64,000 nt of DNA from Butyricimonas synergistica DSM 23225. Its GTDB lineage: Bacteria > Bacteroidota > Bacteroidia > Bacteroidales > Marinifilaceae. Of this stretch, positions 52,606 through 61,636 are shown piece after piece. The notes under the pieces were generated by a model. It had not been told where the DNA came from and did not search any database. It saw nothing but the letters and a program-made list of their open reading frames with translations. Where the stretch lies: assembly GCF_000379665.1 (NCBI RefSeq), contig NZ_KB903360.1, forward strand, positions 746,175 through 810,174, written 5' to 3'. Made by a program: the position numbers and the translations under genes. Each line of letters opens with the position of its first letter. Position 1 is the first letter of the stretch.

Positions 52606-53909
52606 AGCGTTGTTTTTTTAGCGTGAAGGGTGAGCACGTGATCCATGAAGCGAGCCAAATCCCCGGTGATGGCTTCTCGTGAGTAGCGGGAACTGTTCGT
52701 GAAAGGGTAGGCTGGCGTTTGGGTTTGCCATGCCGCGTGGAGTTTTCGCAATATATTTTTAGCACCTTCCGTGTCGTTGTAGCCGATCATTTCCCCGCAT
52801 TGGCATTCGTCAATGATGTGGCGGGCTTCCCCCTCGGGGTTACCGATAGCCAGTATGGGGCGTTGTGCCCCGATATACTCGAATAGTTTGCCCGTGAGGA
52901 TGCCTTTGTTGTTGGGTACGTTGTCGATGACGAGCAACAGGGCGTCGGACGAGTTGATATGGCGGATGGACTCGTCGTGGGGGAGGTAGGAAATGTATTC
53001 CGTGTCGGCGGTCAAGCCGTTTTCCTCGATGAGTTGCCGGAGTTCGGGGCAGGTATTCCCGATGAATTTCAACCGGAAACGAATGCCTTCTTCCCGCAAA
53101 GCCCGAAGTGCCGGAAGCAAGGGTGTCGGGATTCGGGTAACGGAAAGTACGCCCGTGTAGGTGATCATGGGACAAGCGTTGCGCGGGAGCGGGGCAGGTC
53201 GGTTGTCGTAGCCGTTGAAGACGAGGCAAGTGTTTTGCGGGTGGTCGCATTTACTTTCGAGCAAGTGCAGGATGTCTTTGCTGATAGAGGTGATGCCGTC
53301 GGCGGCGTTCAGCGCATCATGTTCCAGACGGCGGTCTTTGCATTCGGCGAAAGCGGTTCTTTTCAGGTTTTGATTGTAGACCACTTCTTTCCACGGGTCA
53401 CGATAATCGGCGATCCACGGTTTTCCGCTTTGGTGTGCGAGGGCTTGACCGATGAGTTGCAACGAGTGAGGAGGGGATGAAGTCAGAATGAGGTCAATGT
53501 TTTCCGACCGGATGATTTTCATTCCTTCCCGTACGGCGTACCGTTTCCAGCCGACCCGTGCGTCGGGGATAAATAGGTTCAGCCGTATCCATTTGGAGAG
53601 GCGGGTGACGAGATTCGGGCTTTTTTCCGACAGGATGTAGGTACCGATCTTGTCGTCCTGTTTTTTCCCGGAGATCAGTTTGAAAAGGGCAAAAGGCTCG
53701 AACGTTTTCGTTTTATATACCTTTAACCCGGCAGGTATTTCTTTTTCCAACGAGGGGTCTTTGGCGGGATACTCGCCTTTTCTGACGGTCAGAATCACGG
53801 GTTCCCAACCGTATTTGGGCAGGTATTTCGCGAAGTTCAACACCCGTTGCACGCCGGGTCCCCCGCTGGGAGGCCAATAGTAGGTAATAATCAGAACTTT
53901 TTTCATCAT
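52602..53909 (-). CDS. Glycosyltransferase family 4 (GT-B)
   Basis: This 435-residue GT-B enzyme begins MMKKVLIITYYWPPSGGPGV, a start typical of family 4. The membrane-near basic helix SKWIRLNLFIPDARVGWKRY precedes the donor domain CPMITYTGVLSVTRIPTPLL, GILTGKLFEYIGAQRPILAI. It is translationally coupled to the epimerase-like gene (4-base ATGA-type overlap) and follows the 2-epimerase by 1 base. It probably adds the acetamido uronic acid, which is inference. Confidence 0.88.
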   Translation of the reverse strand: MMKKVLIITYYWPPSGGPGVQRVLNFAKYLPKYGWEPVILTVRKGEYPAKDPSLEKEIPAGLKVYKTKTFEPFALFKLISGKKQDDKIGTYILSEKSPNLVTRLSKWIRLNLFIPDARVGWKRYAVREGMKIIRSENIDLILTSSPPHSLQLIGQALAHQSGKPWIADYRDPWKEVVYNQNLKRTAFAECKDRRLEHDALNAADGITSISKDILHLLESKCDHPQNTCLVFNGYDNRPAPLPRNACPMITYTGVLSVTRIPTPLLPALRALREEGIRFRLKFIGNTCPELRQLIEENGLTADTEYISYLPHDESIRHINSSDALLLVIDNVPNNKGILTGKLFEYIGAQRPILAIGNPEGEARHIIDECQCGEMIGYNDTEGAKNILRKLHAAWQTQTPAYPFTNSSRYSREAITGDLARFMDHVLTLHAKKTTL

Positions 53910-53910
53910 T

Positions 53911-54972
53911 TTATGCCTCGATTAACGTGTCGACAATTACTTTGGCGGCATGCCCGTCGCCGTATAGCGGGGTGGAGAAGTCCGGGTGTGGTTGTTCCCG
54001 GTAGGCCCGGGTAATTTTGTCAAACGAGCTTCCCGCCAGGGTGTTGTACCCGTGGTCGACGAGTTCCGTCCATTCCGTTTCCTCGCGGAGCGTGATGCAA
54101 TATTTCCGGAAGAAGAAGGCTTCTTTCTGCAAGCCCCCGCTGTCGGTCATGACGAGGGAACATTTATCCAGCAAGTATATCATTTCGAGATAACCGACGG
54201 GGTCGATGAAACGGATGGGGGAATGTTGCACATTGTAGCCCAGTGTTTCCAATTTTGCCCGGGTACGCGGGTGAAGCGGAAGGATGACATCCCGTTCCCG
54301 GGAGATGGTTTCCAACGCCCGGATGATCTCCGACAGGCACTCGGGGCGATCCGTGTTCTCGGCACGGTGCAGGGTAGCAAGGACGAAATCCCGGTTCAAT
54401 TCGATTTGCGGCGGGCGACTGTATTGCCGGTAGAAAAGGGCGGCATCCAGCATGACATCTCCCGACGGCACGATGCGGGAAGGAAAATGCCCGAAACCTT
54501 CGTTGTTCAGGTTGCGGATTGCTGTTTCCGTCGGGCAGAAAAGAATATCGGAGATGCGGTCTGTCAGGATGCGGTTGATTTCTTCCGGCATATCCATGTT
54601 GAAGGAACGCAGCCCGGCTTCCACGTGTGCCACCCGGATGTGTAACTTCTTTGCAGCCAATGCCCCGGCGAGCGTGGAGTTCGTGTCCCCGTAGACAAGT
54701 ACCCAATCCGGTTTCCGGTCAAGGAGTACTTTTTCAATCTCCTCGAGCATCTTCCCGGTCATGGCGCCGTGGCTGAGGTTGTTGATGTTGAGGTTGTAAC
54801 TGGGGGCGGGAATCCGCATTTCCTCGAAGAACAGGTCACTCATGTTTGGGTCGAAGTGTTGTCCCGTGTGTATGATGGTTTCGTTGATATTAGCGTGTTT
54901 GCCGAATTCCCGGCTGACCACGGCTGCTTTCACGAATTGGGGTCTTGCCCCGACAATGGTGATAATGTTCAT
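53911..54972 (-). CDS. Non-hydrolysing UDP-sugar 2-epimerase (WbpI/WecB family)
   Basis: This 353-residue enzyme has the WecB fold: IITIVGARPQFVKAAVVSRE, TGQHFDPNMSDLFFEEMRIP, DWVLVYGDTNSTLAGALAAK, VAHVEAGLRSFNMDMPEEIN, and TDSGGLQKEAFF. These residues fit both WecB (UDP-GlcNAc to UDP-ManNAc) and WbpI (UDP-GlcNAc3NAcA 2-epimerase). The neighbours wbpD- and wbpE-like genes make the WbpI role more likely. It sits 1 base before the GT4 gene and 10 after the aminotransferase gene. Exact substrate cannot be decided by eye. Confidence 0.85.
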   Translation of the reverse strand: MNIITIVGARPQFVKAAVVSREFGKHANINETIIHTGQHFDPNMSDLFFEEMRIPAPSYNLNINNLSHGAMTGKMLEEIEKVLLDRKPDWVLVYGDTNSTLAGALAAKKLHIRVAHVEAGLRSFNMDMPEEINRILTDRISDILFCPTETAIRNLNNEGFGHFPSRIVPSGDVMLDAALFYRQYSRPPQIELNRDFVLATLHRAENTDRPECLSEIIRALETISRERDVILPLHPRTRAKLETLGYNVQHSPIRFIDPVGYLEMIYLLDKCSLVMTDSGGLQKEAFFFRKYCITLREETEWTELVDHGYNTLAGSSFDKITRAYREQPHPDFSTPLYGDGHAAKVIVDTLIEA

Positions 54973-54982
54973 GAGGCGAATG

Positions 54983-56110
54983 TTATGAGTTAAAGAATGC
55001 TTTTATTTGTCGGATGATATATTCTTGGTCTTCTGCTTTCATCTCGGTGTGAATCGGAAGGGACAGGACTTCCTCGCTTAATTGTTCCGACACGGGATAC
55101 GAGCCTTTGCCTTGACCTTCCATGGCGTATGCCGGTTGAAGGTGGAGGGGGATCGGGTAGTATATCATCGTGGGGATACCTTCGGCTTGCAGGAAGGTTT
55201 TCAGTTCATCCCGCCGGTGGTTGCCGACACGGATGGTGTATTGATGGAAAACGTGCGTGCTGTTGGCGGCACGTTCAGGAAGGATGATGCCCTTGACGCC
55301 GGCAAGTTCCCGGTCGTATCTGTCCGCTACCCGGTTGCGGGCAGCGGTGTACTCGTGGAGGTAGCGTAGTTTCACGTCGAGGATGGCGGCTTGCAAGGTA
55401 TCCAGGCGGGAGTTGCAACCCACGATGTCGTGGTGGTACTTGATTGCCTGCCCGTGGTTGGCTATCATGCGGGCACGCTCTGCCAGCCGTGCGTCGCGGA
55501 TGAATAAGGCCCCGCCGTCACCGTAGCATCCGAGGTTTTTCGACGGGAAGAAGGAGGTGGTTCCGATGTCTCCGATGCATCCTGCCTTCTGCGTGTGCCC
55601 GTCGCTGAAGGTGTAGTCCGCCCCGATGGCTTGTGCGGTGTCCTCGACCACGAAAAGGTTGTGCCGCCGGGCAATTTCCATCAATGGTTCCATGTCGGCA
55701 CATTGCCCGTACAGGTGAACGGGCACGATGGCTCTCGTGCGGGGAGTGATTTTTTCCTCTATCTGGGAAATATCTATCGTGAAGCGGCCGGCAACGCAGT
55801 CGACAAACACGGGTTTCAGCTGCAATAGGGCGATCACCTCTGCCGTCGCCACGTAGGTATGGACGGGGACGATCACTTCATCACCCGGTTGCAGTTTCAA
55901 TGCCATCAAAGCGATTTGCAGGGCATCTGTCCCGTTGGCACAGGTCACAGCGTGTTCCACCCCGTTGTATTCGGCGAGGTGTTGAGCGAACGATTTGACT
56001 TGTGGTCCGTTGATGAATGCTGCGGAGTCAAGGACTTCCTGTATGGCGTGGTTTATTTCTTCCCGGATACGCTCGTATTGCCCGTGAAGGTCTACCATGG
56101 CTATGTTCAT
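54983..56110 (-). CDS. DegT/DnrJ/EryC1/StrS aminotransferase, WbpE-like
   Basis: This 375-residue PLP enzyme has VTCANGTDALQIALMALKLQ, VHTYVATAEVIALLQLKPVF, RAIVPVHLYGQCADMEPLM, and the lysine-binding TTSFFPSKNLGCYGDGGALF (Lys forming the Schiff base), then NSRLDTLQAAILDVKLRYL. The pattern is very close to P. aeruginosa WbpE, which makes UDP-GlcNAc(3NH2)A from the 3-keto sugar. It lies between WbpD-like and WbpI-like genes. The dehydrogenase/oxidase (WbpA/WbpB) partners are not in this window. Confidence 0.9.
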   Translation of the reverse strand: MNIAMVDLHGQYERIREEINHAIQEVLDSAAFINGPQVKSFAQHLAEYNGVEHAVTCANGTDALQIALMALKLQPGDEVIVPVHTYVATAEVIALLQLKPVFVDCVAGRFTIDISQIEEKITPRTRAIVPVHLYGQCADMEPLMEIARRHNLFVVEDTAQAIGADYTFSDGHTQKAGCIGDIGTTSFFPSKNLGCYGDGGALFIRDARLAERARMIANHGQAIKYHHDIVGCNSRLDTLQAAILDVKLRYLHEYTAARNRVADRYDRELAGVKGIILPERAANSTHVFHQYTIRVGNHRRDELKTFLQAEGIPTMIYYPIPLHLQPAYAMEGQGKGSYPVSEQLSEEVLSLPIHTEMKAEDQEYIIRQIKAFFNS

Positions 56111-56129
56111 GATGGTATATTTTTTGATG

Positions 56130-56708
56130 CTATTCTGTTATTTTTTCCACGATACCGTTTTGCAAGCGATACCGTTGTTTACTCTCGGGACATTCGGCGA
56201 TGCCGTTTTTGTCGAAATGCAGCCTGTGCCCGTATTCACTCATCCATCCTAGCTGGCGGGCGGGATTGCCGACAAGCAAGGCGTAGGCGGGGACGGTTTT
56301 CGTCACGACAGCCCCGGCTCCGATGAAGGCGTAAGCCCCGATGTCGTGCCCGCAGACGATGGTTGCGTTTGCCCCGATCGTGGCTCCTTTGCCCACGTGA
56401 GTCCGGGCATATTGGCTTTTTCGGTTGACGGCGCTTCGCGGGTTGGTCACGTTCGTGAACACGCAGGAGGGACCTAGAAACACGTCATCGTCACAAGTCA
56501 CGCCCGTGTAGACCGACACGTTGTTTTGTACCTTCACTTGATTGCCGAGGATGACGTCGGGAGAGATTACCACGTTCTGTCCGATATTGCAGTTTTCCCC
56601 GATGCGGCAATTACTCATGATGTGTGAGAAATGCCATATTTTACTCCCTTTTCCTATGATTGCCCCCTCGTCTATGATGGCTGTTTCGTGCGTGAAATAT
56701 TCTTCCAT
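56130..56708 (-). CDS. Left-handed beta-helix N-acetyltransferase, WbpD-like
   Basis: This 192-residue hexapeptide-repeat acetyltransferase has IIGKGSKIWHFSHIMSNCRI, ENCNIGQNVVISPDVILG, VSVYTGVTCDDDVFLGPSCV, FTNVTNPRSAVNRKSQYART, AFIGAGAVVTKTVPAYALLV and GNPARQLGWMSEYGHRLHF. The order fits WbpD, which acetylates the 3-amino group of UDP-GlcNAc(3NH2)A. I chose the ATG at 56708; the TTG at 56726 lies inside the promoter region. It begins the minus-strand sugar-biosynthesis block. Confidence 0.88.
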   Translation of the reverse strand: MEEYFTHETAIIDEGAIIGKGSKIWHFSHIMSNCRIGENCNIGQNVVISPDVILGNQVKVQNNVSVYTGVTCDDDVFLGPSCVFTNVTNPRSAVNRKSQYARTHVGKGATIGANATIVCGHDIGAYAFIGAGAVVTKTVPAYALLVGNPARQLGWMSEYGHRLHFDKNGIAECPESKQRYRLQNGIVEKITE

Positions 56709-56728
56709 ATCGTATTTGTTTTTCAAAA

Positions 56729-56736
56729 CAAAAATA
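56729..56736 (-). promoter_or_regulatory. -7 box of the wbpD-like operon
   Basis: The minus strand reads TATTTTTG, an exact TAnnTTTG match 20 bases before the ATG at 56708. Confidence 0.6.
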
Positions 56737-56756
56737 GCGTTTTTTTTGACAAAAGA

Positions 56757-56782
56757 AAACCGCCCGAGCCTTCGAGCGGTTT
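56757..56782 (-). terminator. Terminator of the PpiD-like gene
   Basis: A stem of 7 then 3 base pairs (56757-56767 with 56772-56782, one internal mismatch) is followed on the minus strand by a T-rich run (56756-56740). It lies 22 bases after the PpiD-like stop and before the wbpD promoter. Confidence 0.75.
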
Positions 56783-56804
56783 ACTTGTTTTGCGGTTTTG
56801 GTTA

Positions 56805-58946
56805 TTAGTAAAATTTATATCTGGAATCGATGACGCCTGCTTTTTTGATTAGGGCAGGGAGAGCCTGATAATAAATTTTAGTCATGTTAGTTTGTTGCAG
56901 AGAATTCTTTGCGGCTGCAATTTGTTCGGGAGTAACCGTTTCTGCCGTTTTGGAATTCACTACTACCACGTATACGCCTTGATTGCCGATGATCGGTTTA
57001 GAGATTTGGTTCTCCTTCATCAAGATAACTTCAGAGATTAACTTGGGTTCGATTCCTGCTCCGGGGATCTGGAATGAACTGAAGCTAACGTCCGTGGCAT
57101 CCATCACTTGTGCGTTTGCTTTTTGAGCAACGGAGAGCAGACTCTCGCTTCTTGCAATAGCACTTTCCAATTCTTTAGAGATGATCTCGCCTTTTTTCTT
57201 GCGGATCAATTCGGTACGAATCATGGGTGCCACGCTGTTTAACGGGGCGATGCCTTCTTCCTGAACGTTGGTTAATACTGCAACTGTGAATTTGTCACCT
57301 GTTTCGAAGATCGGTGATTTTTCTTTATCCGTTAATACATACCCCGGTTTGTCTGCCAAATAAGCCTGACGGATGATTTCTCGGGCACTTTCGATTCCGG
57401 GAATTGTTGCGTCGTTTTTGCTCAAGTTGGCAATACGCTTTGTTTGGTTGTTAGCGGTAACCGCTGCATCAAAGTCAGCAAGCGTGCTGATGTTGTTAGC
57501 GAATGTACGCGCATCGTTGTAGATTTTATTGATCGTCTGTTGCGACGGGGTAATTTCCTTGGCAATGATTCCGACTAATACTTTTTCTACCGGAGTAGTT
57601 CTGTCCGTTACCTGAAGAACATGGAAACCGTAGTTCGTTCTCGTGATCTTTACTTCGTTTTTCTTGGCGATGAACGCTGAATCACTGAATGCAGGGATCA
57701 TCATTTCTTGAGTGAACCATCCTAAATCTCCACCATTGACAGCTGAATTTTGGTCAGCAGAGTATTTTCGTGCAAGTTCGTCAAAGTCGCTACCTTTGCG
57801 GATCAATCCGGCAAGGCTGTCTGCCAATTTCTTGGCTTGGCTTACTTCCATGGTGTTTGTCGGGATCAAGATGTGGCGGGCTTTCACAGAGTCAGGGATT
57901 ACTTTGCGATCGGCAACACGTGCGATATTGTAAGCGTTGTCCTGCAGGTAAGGTCCATACACGTCATTACTTTTCTCCGTGAAAAGGAATGCATCTAACT
58001 CTTCATTTCCAATTTCACCTTTTTTGTAATATTTGGATGGCATTTTTTTCTCAGAGGAAAGATTTGCGAATTCAATCACGTTGGCTGCTTCCGCGAATTC
58101 AGGCATGGATTCTTTCACCCATTCTTCCGTTTCTTTGATATCTTCAGCTGAAGCGGTGATATCGAAGTTCACGTAAGCGATTTGTCTGGACTCGTTTTGC
58201 TCGAACAGGTATTTGTGCGAGTTGTAATATTCTTTGATCTCGTTGTTTGTTACCTTTACGGCTGAGTCGCTTACCGTGTTGTAGCTTTTTGAAATAAAGC
58301 TGATGTCAACGGTAGTTAAAGCGTTTTGTGCGTATTCTTTGGCAATCTCGTCCGGGGTGAACATACCTTTCATCAACAAAGAATTGTATTTCTCTTGTTT
58401 GCGGGCTGCTTCCACTTGTTCTTCCATGCTCAGCCAATATTGTTTGCTTGCTTGGGCTTGCATATTGTCCGCGGGAGCGTTCAAAATAGCCTGGATATTT
58501 TGTCTGGCAAGATCTTTATCGAAAACACCGGTTTGGGGATTGGTGAATAATTGTTTGATGTTGGGGTGCATATTTTCCCCTAACGTGAAATCGAATAATT
58601 CATCACCACTCACGGCGATACCGAGTTCCTCGTATTCTTTTTGCATGATGTTTTCGGAAACGATCTGATTCCACGTGTTCTCGCGAATCATGCGTTGTTG
58701 CTCTTCTGTCAGGGAAGGCAATTGGTTCATCGATTTGATCGTTTCTTCATTCTGTGCTACTTTATCCTGAAAATCCTGAATACTGATGGATTCCCCGCCA
58801 ATTTCTCCAACTTTGTTTTTGGAACGATTGAGAAGGCTGGCTCCTGAACTAAGCGCGTCTCCAACAATGAAAGCCACAAGGGCTAATCCAATCACGATAC
58901 TAACTAGTATTCCGCCGCGATTTCTAATTTTTTGTAATGTTGCCAT
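56805..58946 (-). CDS. SurA/PpiD-family peptidyl-prolyl isomerase, membrane-anchored
   Basis: This 713-residue periplasmic folding factor has one N-terminal membrane helix (residues 13-32, GILVSIVIGLALVAFIVGDA). A SurA-N/PpiD chaperone part follows (KVGEIGGESISIQDFQDKVA). One canonical parvulin domain is at about 350-450 (VKARHILIPTNTMEVSQAKK, VNGGDLGWFTQEMMIPAFSD, TNYGFHVLQVTDR). A second parvulin-like unit may lie near 490-600 but is not clear. It helps outer-membrane proteins fold as they leave the Sec translocon. It has its own terminator. Confidence 0.93.
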   Translation of the reverse strand: MATLQKIRNRGGILVSIVIGLALVAFIVGDALSSGASLLNRSKNKVGEIGGESISIQDFQDKVAQNEETIKSMNQLPSLTEEQQRMIRENTWNQIVSENIMQKEYEELGIAVSGDELFDFTLGENMHPNIKQLFTNPQTGVFDKDLARQNIQAILNAPADNMQAQASKQYWLSMEEQVEAARKQEKYNSLLMKGMFTPDEIAKEYAQNALTTVDISFISKSYNTVSDSAVKVTNNEIKEYYNSHKYLFEQNESRQIAYVNFDITASAEDIKETEEWVKESMPEFAEAANVIEFANLSSEKKMPSKYYKKGEIGNEELDAFLFTEKSNDVYGPYLQDNAYNIARVADRKVIPDSVKARHILIPTNTMEVSQAKKLADSLAGLIRKGSDFDELARKYSADQNSAVNGGDLGWFTQEMMIPAFSDSAFIAKKNEVKITRTNYGFHVLQVTDRTTPVEKVLVGIIAKEITPSQQTINKIYNDARTFANNISTLADFDAAVTANNQTKRIANLSKNDATIPGIESAREIIRQAYLADKPGYVLTDKEKSPIFETGDKFTVAVLTNVQEEGIAPLNSVAPMIRTELIRKKKGEIISKELESAIARSESLLSVAQKANAQVMDATDVSFSSFQIPGAGIEPKLISEVILMKENQISKPIIGNQGVYVVVVNSKTAETVTPEQIAAAKNSLQQTNMTKIYYQALPALIKKAGVIDSRYKFY

Positions 58947-59057
58947 TTATATTAAAATTTTATATTTATCACACGAATAATCTATTTTTCGAGGGTACGA
59001 ATATATAAAATGGATTGGTTTTATGCAAATAAATTTTATTCCCTTCCATATATTGCC

Positions 59058-61442
59058 TTACTCACTTTTTTTATTCTGCTTCTTTGTTGTCGTTTTTTTA
59101 GTTTTTTCTGTCGTTTTTGCCGCAGTCTTTTTGGTCGTTTTCTTGGCTGTTTTCTTTTTAGAGTCGTTACCTTTCTCTATGATAGCCATAGTTTCCTCGT
59201 AAGTCAAAGCGGCAGCCTCCTGTCCTTTCGGGATTTTATAGTTTTCTTTGTTAAAAGAAATATAAGGTCCAAAACGTCCGTTAAGGATTTGGGCTCCATT
59301 CTCGAATTCTTTGATTTTCCGGTTTTTCTCGATCTCCCGTTTTTCGTTAATGCGTTCGATAGCGGTTTCCAAAGTGATCGTACCCGGTTCGTCAACTCCT
59401 TTTTTCAAGGAAACGAAAAGTTGGTTGTGCTTGATGTACGGACCGAAACGCCCGATGCCCACGCTAACGGGTTTGTCCTCGAATTCTCCCAGCAGGCGGG
59501 GGAATTTGAATAGTTCCAAAGCTTCTTCCAGCGTGATGGTTTCCATCAGTTGTCCCTTGAGCAACCCGGCATACCGGACGTTTTCGCCTTCGCCGATTTG
59601 TGCCATAGGTCCGAAGCGTCCTATGCGGACACTGACTTTTTCACCTGTCTGAGGTTCGATCCCAAGTTCACGTTCACCTCTATTACGTTCGGATTCTTTC
59701 AGGGTTTTCTCCACGTTCGTGTGGAAAGGTTCGTAAAAGGTCCCGATCATGGATTGCCATTCTACTTCTCCTTCCGCGATGTGGTCGAGGGCATCCTCGG
59801 CGTTAGCGGTGAAGTTGTAGTCCATGATGTTATTGAAATGTTGGGATAAAAAGTCGGTAACGACCATCCCGATGTCCGAGGGGAAAAGTTTTTTCTTCTC
59901 GGCCCCGAAGGTCTTCTTGATTTTTTTTATCTTGATATTTTGTCCTTTCAAATCGATCTGATCCAAATCCCGCTCGACCCCGTCCCTGCTTTCCCGGAGG
60001 ATATATCCCCTGTTCTGGATGGTGGTGATGGTGGGAGCGTAAGTCGAAGGACGCCCGATACCCAGGTTTTCCATTTTCTTCACGAGGCTCGCTTCCGTGT
60101 AGCGGGGAGGATGTGACGTGTATTGTTCTTGTGCCTGGATGAGCGAACGTTGCAGTTGGTCGCCTTTGCGGATGGCGGGCAACAAGGCAGCTTCGTCGTC
60201 GTCTTTCTCGTCGTCAAACGATTCCATGTATACTTTCAGGAACCCGTCAAAGATGATCACTTCTCCCTCGGCTTCAAACGTGTATTTCTCCCCGGAAATG
60301 GTGATCGTTACGGTTGTCTTTTCCAGTTCTGCATCTGCCATTTGGGAAGCTAACGTCCGTTTGCGGATCAGGGCATAAAGCTGTTGTTCGTTGCGGTCGC
60401 CTTCAATGGTTTCTTTGTCCATGTAGGTCGGGCGAATTGCCTCGTGGGCTTCTTGCGCACCTTTGGTTTTGGTCGCGTAGTTTCTCGGCTTGGAGTATTT
60501 TTCCCCGAGCGTGTTGCAGATAACTGCTTTCGCTGCCCCGATAGCCAGTTGCGACAAGTTCACGGAGTCCGTTCTCATGTAAGTGATCGATCCCTGTTCG
60601 TAGAGCTTTTGCGCTACTGCCATGGTTTGGGATACCGAGAAGCCCAGTTTTCGGGATGCTTCCTGTTGTAACGTGGAGGTTGTGAAAGGCGGTGCCGGTT
60701 TGCGGCTAGCCGGTTTCGTTTCCACGTCGTTCACCGTGAAGGATGCGTCTTTACAAGCTTCAAGGAATGCGAGTGTTTCTTCCTGCGAGGAGAAACGTTC
60801 GGATAATTCCGCTTTTAAAGGTACGGTGTTGCCGTTGGCATCTTGCGTTTCAAACGAGCCGATGACTTTATAATACTTTTGTTCCACGAAGTGGTTGATC
60901 TCCCTTTCTCTCTCCACGATGAGTCTTACTGCCACGGACTGAACCCGTCCGGCGGAGAGGGATGGTTTCACCTTTTTCCAAAGTACCGGGGAAACCTCGA
61001 ACCCGACCAATCGGTCGAGCACCCGGCGAGCCTGTTGGGCATCTACCAGATTTTTGTCAATATCCCGCGGGTTGTTGATGGCGTGCAGGATGGCATCTTT
61101 GGTGATCTCGTGGAAAACGATTCGTTTCGTGTTTTCTTTTTTCAGTCCCAGCACCTCAAACAAGTGCCAGGCGATAGCTTCTCCCTCGCGGTCCTCATCG
61201 GAAGCCAACCACACGGTTTTCGCTTCCTTGGCAAGTTGTTTCAACTCTTTTACAACCGCTTTTTTGTCAGGAGATATTTCGTATTTGGGTTGGAAATTAT
61301 GCTCTATATCTATCCCTAAGTCTTTTTTTTCAAGATCCCGGATATGCCCGAAACTGGACTTAACAACATAATCTTTTCCTAAAAAACGTTCAATAGTCTT
61401 GGCTTTAGCCGGTGACTCGACAATTACTAAATTTTCAATCAT
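59058..61442 (-). CDS. topA: DNA topoisomerase I
   Basis: TopA relaxes negative supercoils. The 794 residues include the Toprim start MIENLVIVESPAKAKTIERF, the metal triad in WLASDEDREGEAIAWHL, LSAGRVQSVAVRLIVERERE, and the active-site Tyr in YEQGSITYMRTDSVNLS. C-terminal zinc fingers are replaced by shorter topo repeats (IGRFGPMAQIGEGENVRYAG, VGIGRFGPYIKHN, LNGRFGPYISFNKENYKIP), and a Lys/Thr-rich tail of about 35 residues ends the protein. A -7 box lies 81 bases upstream. Confidence 0.97.
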   Translation of the reverse strand: MIENLVIVESPAKAKTIERFLGKDYVVKSSFGHIRDLEKKDLGIDIEHNFQPKYEISPDKKAVVKELKQLAKEAKTVWLASDEDREGEAIAWHLFEVLGLKKENTKRIVFHEITKDAILHAINNPRDIDKNLVDAQQARRVLDRLVGFEVSPVLWKKVKPSLSAGRVQSVAVRLIVEREREINHFVEQKYYKVIGSFETQDANGNTVPLKAELSERFSSQEETLAFLEACKDASFTVNDVETKPASRKPAPPFTTSTLQQEASRKLGFSVSQTMAVAQKLYEQGSITYMRTDSVNLSQLAIGAAKAVICNTLGEKYSKPRNYATKTKGAQEAHEAIRPTYMDKETIEGDRNEQQLYALIRKRTLASQMADAELEKTTVTITISGEKYTFEAEGEVIIFDGFLKVYMESFDDEKDDDEAALLPAIRKGDQLQRSLIQAQEQYTSHPPRYTEASLVKKMENLGIGRPSTYAPTITTIQNRGYILRESRDGVERDLDQIDLKGQNIKIKKIKKTFGAEKKKLFPSDIGMVVTDFLSQHFNNIMDYNFTANAEDALDHIAEGEVEWQSMIGTFYEPFHTNVEKTLKESERNRGERELGIEPQTGEKVSVRIGRFGPMAQIGEGENVRYAGLLKGQLMETITLEEALELFKFPRLLGEFEDKPVSVGIGRFGPYIKHNQLFVSLKKGVDEPGTITLETAIERINEKREIEKNRKIKEFENGAQILNGRFGPYISFNKENYKIPKGQEAAALTYEETMAIIEKGNDSKKKTAKKTTKKTAAKTTEKTKKTTTKKQNKKSE

Positions 61443-61522
61443 ACACGATTCTCTTTTACTTTTCGCTTCATCCTGAAGCAGAGTTATCGCTTTTTCAAGC
61501 AGTTCGTCCTAAAATTAGGGTG

Positions 61523-61530
61523 CAAACTTA
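61523..61530 (-). promoter_or_regulatory. -7 box of topA
   Basis: The minus strand reads TAAGTTTG, an exact TAnnTTTG match. A 5' leader of about 75 bases would result. Confidence 0.5.
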
Positions 61531-61573
61531 CGTAAAACAATTGAAAATGAAAAACGGTTGACAATTATAAATG

Positions 61574-61603
61574 AAAAAGAAGGCGTGAAAACGCCCTCTT
61601 TTT
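61574..61603 (-). terminator. Terminator of the double-thioredoxin gene
   Basis: AAAAAGA-GGCGT (61574-61586) pairs with ACGCC-TCTTTTT (61591-61603), with one mismatch and a GAAA loop. The minus-strand copy continues to a T-rich stretch, 33 bases after the gene's stop. Confidence 0.8.
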
Positions 61604-61636
61604 CATGGTGATATATTGATATAAATTGTTTTTGGA

